Source: Bacteroidales bacterium (GTDB lineage Bacteria > Bacteroidota > Bacteroidia > Bacteroidales > Bacteroidaceae). Taken from it: DNA of 15,615 bases. Made by a program: the position numbers and the translations under genes. Under the pieces are notes generated by a model that ran no database searches, was not told the DNA's origin, and saw nothing but the letters and a program-made list of their open reading frames with translations. The stretch spans positions 1 to 15,615 of the forward strand of contig SFFB01000042.1 of NCBI GenBank assembly GCA_004557035.1. The letters are read 5' to 3'. Shown piece after piece: positions 13,089 through 15,615 of this stretch. Every line of letters starts with the position of its first letter. The stretch's first letter is position 1.

Positions 13089-15121
13089 CCTTTTTTGAGC
13101 GGCTGCACCCCTTGGTCGTCCAAGGTAATCTCAATCTTTTGGCAGAGATATTTCCTGCCATTGATAAGATAGACCCTGTTGGGGTCAGTCGCGCGGTCGG
13201 TAAACGAGATTTGCCGCACCACGCGCGTATCAATGTTGAGATTGCCAGCCGTGAGGCAAAGGTTCACGGGCGAGCCGGGGTAATGCAGCAGGAACTGCAT
13301 GCAGTTCGGCACGTGGACGATGCTGTCGTCCACACGTGAGCGGTAATAAGGCACACCCACGGGGTAAGGCAGGTTCACGGTATAGAACAGGTTAGGTTCA
13401 TTAACCTTGTTCGGCTGGAAAGACTGCGTGAAGATGCTTCCGCAGTTCACCGCCACCTCCATCACCTCCTGCTTCTCCGCCTCGTCCTGCGTGGTGTCCT
13501 CCTCGCTTTCGATGTACGTTTGCAGGTTGAAGAGCGTCTTGGAACTCGCCTGCAACGTGTCAGCGGTGATGAGGTGAGGCACATAGAAGTCATCGTATGG
13601 CCGCTCGTCCCTATTGGCCAGTTTGTCATACGTGTAATAACCCGGCACACCCTGCACGATGTACTCCATGTATTTTGTTTTCAGCACTGCCTTGTCCTCC
13701 GCCATCGAGGCGGGGACGATGCGCAGTTGCGTGTCCACCTTGAAGTCCTCGTCACGGAACAGCGGCCCGAGGTGGTCCACTTCGGGGAAAGAGAAGCGTT
13801 CCGTGTCCGCGTTGTAGAAGATGCCGAAGCGGTCGCCCGAAGTAGTGGCGTAGAAGAGGATGTTGCTCTTGGCACGTTCCTCTTCGCTTACCGATTGGAA
13901 GGCCGCGACAAGGTCAGCGTCCGCCACGCGGCGCACGTCCATTTTCTCGTAGGCCTCCTCCCCGATGGCCAGTTGCCTGTCCACGATGTCAGTAAAGGCG
14001 TAGCCCACATTCCCCGAAGTTGTTTCTTTCTGCTCCCCGTCCGTGTCAATATCCGTGGAACGCTCGTCAGTGGCCGAGTGGATTTCCACGGTAGAGCCAC
14101 TTGTATAGAGCGTGGTGCGGCTGACTACCCGCGCCCTTTTCCCCTCCACCAATACGATTACGCCGAACAAATTTCGCAGTTCGGTGAAGAACTCCTTGAC
14201 CGTCCAATGCGGCACGCAGCCCGCGAAGTGGAGCGTGCCGCGCGCATTGGCTATGAATACCTGCCCCATCCAGCCCTGGTGCAGGGCGTTGTCCGCCGGG
14301 GCGAGGGAGTAGCCCAAAGCCCCGAGGACACGTTCCACGATGATGCAGAGATACGGCTGCGGCGCAAGCACCAAGTTTTCGCGCAGGTGCAGGCGCGGCG
14401 GGTCGGCCGTATAAGGCATGGAGTTGGGCGGGTATTCGATAAGGTCCGGATAAAAGTCCGACTCGTTCCCTTTGAGGATGAAGCGGTACGTCCGCGCATC
14501 ATCCCTCCAAATTCTGTCACCGCTGGAATAGTCCCCCCAAAAGGCATATTGATGCTGGTTCGCCCAGGCCGCATCCGTGTCAGACCAAATAGGAAAGCAG
14601 ACGCAGTCGGTTTCCGCTACCGAGCCGTGCAGCAATTTGTCCGTCTGCTCAATGGTAAAAGGAGCAGACATCAGCATACGCACCGTGCCCACGTCCGTCT
14701 GTTCCTCGTCCGGGTGATATTTGTCCCACAGGTTGCCGTAAGCGCGTCCCAAGTCGAAGTCGTCGATATACTTTTCGCCGTCCTCTCCCAGCGTGTCGAA
14801 GTTAAGGGCAGAGTTGCCCGCGAGCAACTGCACCTTCACTTCGTCCTGCGTGACATTGGTCACGATGGCTGTGCCTTCCAAGGTCAGCAACTCCGTGACC
14901 AGTCGAAAAGGGAATTTCTTGCCTGCAAGGAATTTCAGCGACACGGCGCGGTACTGCAACGCACCGAAGATTTGCAGGTTTTCCATACAGCCCGACAAGG
15001 GCAGCACCACGTCCAGCGTATAGTCGCCCGCCGAAGTGAAAAACGGGTTTTCGCGTGTGAGTTTGATACTTGTGCCGCTTTTGATGATGGCGGGCTTATC
15101 ATTGATGTAAAGGGCTATCAT
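13067..15121 (-). CDS. Probable phage tail/baseplate protein (function not assigned)
   Basis: This is a 684-residue protein encoded directly after the tape-measure gene. In phages with long tails that slot normally holds the distal tail or tail-hub proteins, so a structural tail role is inferred from position. The N-terminus (ALYINDKPAIIK, then TRENPFFTSAGDYTLDVVLPL at about 22-42) resembles a protein type common in Bacteroidetes prophages. A region near 287-315 (TVKEFFTELRNLFGVIVLVEGKRARV) looks like a hub-type domain. No enzymatic motif, signal peptide or membrane segment is seen. The ATG at 15121 is chosen because it forms an ATGA overlap with the stop codon of the restored tape-measure frame. 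The frame itself opens 11 codons earlier (15154). The end overlaps the integrase by 22 bases, with no terminator between. Confidence 0.75.
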   Translation of the reverse strand: MIALYINDKPAIIKSGTSIKLTRENPFFTSAGDYTLDVVLPLSGCMENLQIFGALQYRAVSLKFLAGKKFPFRLVTELLTLEGTAIVTNVTQDEVKVQLLAGNSALNFDTLGEDGEKYIDDFDLGRAYGNLWDKYHPDEEQTDVGTVRMLMSAPFTIEQTDKLLHGSVAETDCVCFPIWSDTDAAWANQHQYAFWGDYSSGDRIWRDDARTYRFILKGNESDFYPDLIEYPPNSMPYTADPPRLHLRENLVLAPQPYLCIIVERVLGALGYSLAPADNALHQGWMGQVFIANARGTLHFAGCVPHWTVKEFFTELRNLFGVIVLVEGKRARVVSRTTLYTSGSTVEIHSATDERSTDIDTDGEQKETTSGNVGYAFTDIVDRQLAIGEEAYEKMDVRRVADADLVAAFQSVSEEERAKSNILFYATTSGDRFGIFYNADTERFSFPEVDHLGPLFRDEDFKVDTQLRIVPASMAEDKAVLKTKYMEYIVQGVPGYYTYDKLANRDERPYDDFYVPHLITADTLQASSKTLFNLQTYIESEEDTTQDEAEKQEVMEVAVNCGSIFTQSFQPNKVNEPNLFYTVNLPYPVGVPYYRSRVDDSIVHVPNCMQFLLHYPGSPVNLCLTAGNLNIDTRVVRQISFTDRATDPNRVYLINGRKYLCQKIEITLDDQGVQPLKKGYFFEVE

Positions 15122-15615
15122 TTCCTGTTCTTCATTTTGTTGTACCTGTTCCATTGCCGCTCGAAGCCGTCCTCGCCCGTGATGGAAACGGAGGCGCGGA
15201 TGCCAGCCTCCAAGTTTTCATTGAGGCGGGCGATGGCATCGGCCGTCCTGCCCGAGGCAGTGTCAACGACCTGGCGTGGTCAATGAGCCGCAGGAAGGGC
15301 AGCACATTGGGGTTCTGCACCGCACGGTGCGAAGCCACGAACTCGCCTTGGTGCACGATGCCCGCACGGCGGCGGTAGTCCGAGCCGCCCGTGAAGCCGC
15401 CCTCATAGTAGCCGCTGCTCTCTGCGGCGTGCTGCTTTTTGATGGCGGCGATTTGGATGCCGCCAGCGGCCACGGCCATGGCGGCGGCAATCGGGCCCAA
15501 TATCCAAGAAACCTTGGAAGCGGAAGCGTAGGCGTTGATAGCCGCCATGGCGGTGCTTGCCACCGCCTGCGCTATCTCCAAAGCCATCTGTTTCTTGCGA
15601 TATTTGTTCTTCACG
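15118..15615 (-). pseudogene. C-terminal end of phage tape-measure protein, partial and apparently frameshifted
   Basis: The gene runs off the right edge. The visible part starts in a Lys/Arg stretch, continues with an Ala-rich hydrophobic segment (AQAVASTAMAAINAYA, then IAAAMAVAAGG), and then the tape-measure hallmark GGFTGG...AGIVHQGEFVASHRAV. Tape-measure proteins set tail length and pass into the host membrane. After PFLRLIDHA the frame goes into an Arg/Pro/Ser-rich tail ending at 15132. The -1 frame instead gives VVDTASGRTADAIARLNENL and so on to a TGA at 15118-15120 that overlaps the next gene's ATG. So one base appears to be missing between about 15266 and 15281. It may be a real mutation or a sequence error; without it the gene would be intact here. 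Confidence 0.72.

Larger units (their letters stand above)
11184..15615. mobile_element. Left end of a prophage or prophage-derived element at tRNA-Thr (partial)
   Basis: A tyrosine recombinase gene follows the tRNA-Thr gene directly, and phage tail genes (a probable tail protein and a tape-measure C-terminus) follow it on the opposite strand. Integrase next to a tRNA is the usual layout of a site-specific prophage. The left boundary would lie within the 3' half of the tRNA (attL core); the second copy of the core is outside the window, so the exact limit is inferred. Capsid, packaging, repressor and lysis genes are not visible. The element may be intact or partly decayed; the tape-measure frameshift hints at decay. 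Confidence 0.75.

Noticed and set aside
15262..15285. Programmed -1 frameshift in the tape-measure gene
   Set aside because: No slippery heptamer or obvious downstream structure at the junction; in long-tailed phages programmed frameshifts usually affect the tail assembly chaperone genes upstream, not the tape-measure C-terminus.
13520..15286. 588-codon open frame on the plus strand opposite the tail gene
   Set aside because: Antisense to the tail gene, rich in Arg/Val/His in the manner of shadow frames, and crosses the tail/tape-measure junction. The minus-strand genes are supported by the ATGA overlap and the tape-measure motif.
1..15615. CRISPR arrays, insertion sequences with terminal inverted repeats, rRNA genes
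   Set aside because: None seen. The only direct repeats are the integrase units and the short motifs listed, none with CRISPR spacing or transposase genes.

Overview
The window looks like a chromosome segment of a Bacteroidetes bacterium, most likely in or near the Prevotellaceae. Three things suggest this. Promoter-like sites match the Bacteroidetes form (TTG/TTGG, 19 bases, TAnnTTTG). Most genes lack a clear Shine-Dalgarno sequence. The housekeeping genes (a short single-domain Pta with AckA, a BirA without a DNA-binding domain, Tex, TadA) resemble the versions usual in that group. The genus is an inference; no 16S gene is present.

Left part (1-6814). A tRNA-Met(CAT) gene with its own promoter and terminator lies at 239-315. 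From about 6814 down to 561 a long run of minus-strand genes follows: tex, tadA, yraN, an mmcQ/yjbR-like gene, birA, a MATE exporter gene and pyrH. The first five are tightly packed: tex/tadA share an ATGA overlap, mmcQ/birA overlap by 17 bases, and the other gaps are 14 and 42 bases. MATE and pyrH follow after 53 and 103 bases. The functions are mixed housekeeping: RNA and tRNA metabolism, biotin attachment, UMP phosphorylation and export.

Middle part (6815-11110). A 627-base non-coding divergent region separates tex from pta. It holds promoter-like and terminator-like signals and several inverted or repeated stretches. pta and ackA, 30 bases apart, form the acetyl-CoA to acetate pathway that makes ATP during fermentation. 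A terminator follows, then a DUF805 membrane protein with an added C-terminal region.

Right part (11111-15615). A tRNA-Thr(CGT) gene with a very good promoter is followed at once by a tyrosine recombinase gene and then, on the opposite strand, by phage tail genes: a probable tail/baseplate protein and the C-terminal end of a tape-measure protein. This is best read as the left end of a prophage, or a prophage-derived element, integrated at the tRNA-Thr gene. Its other end lies outside the window.

The most unusual points are in this element. The integrase carries a disordered C-terminal extension of about 185 residues, containing two copies of a double-hairpin repeat unit. Its start lies on a seven-A run, with a better Shine-Dalgarno site serving another frame. 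The tape-measure gene has an apparent single-base frameshift close to its end. The rest of the window is ordinary core genome.
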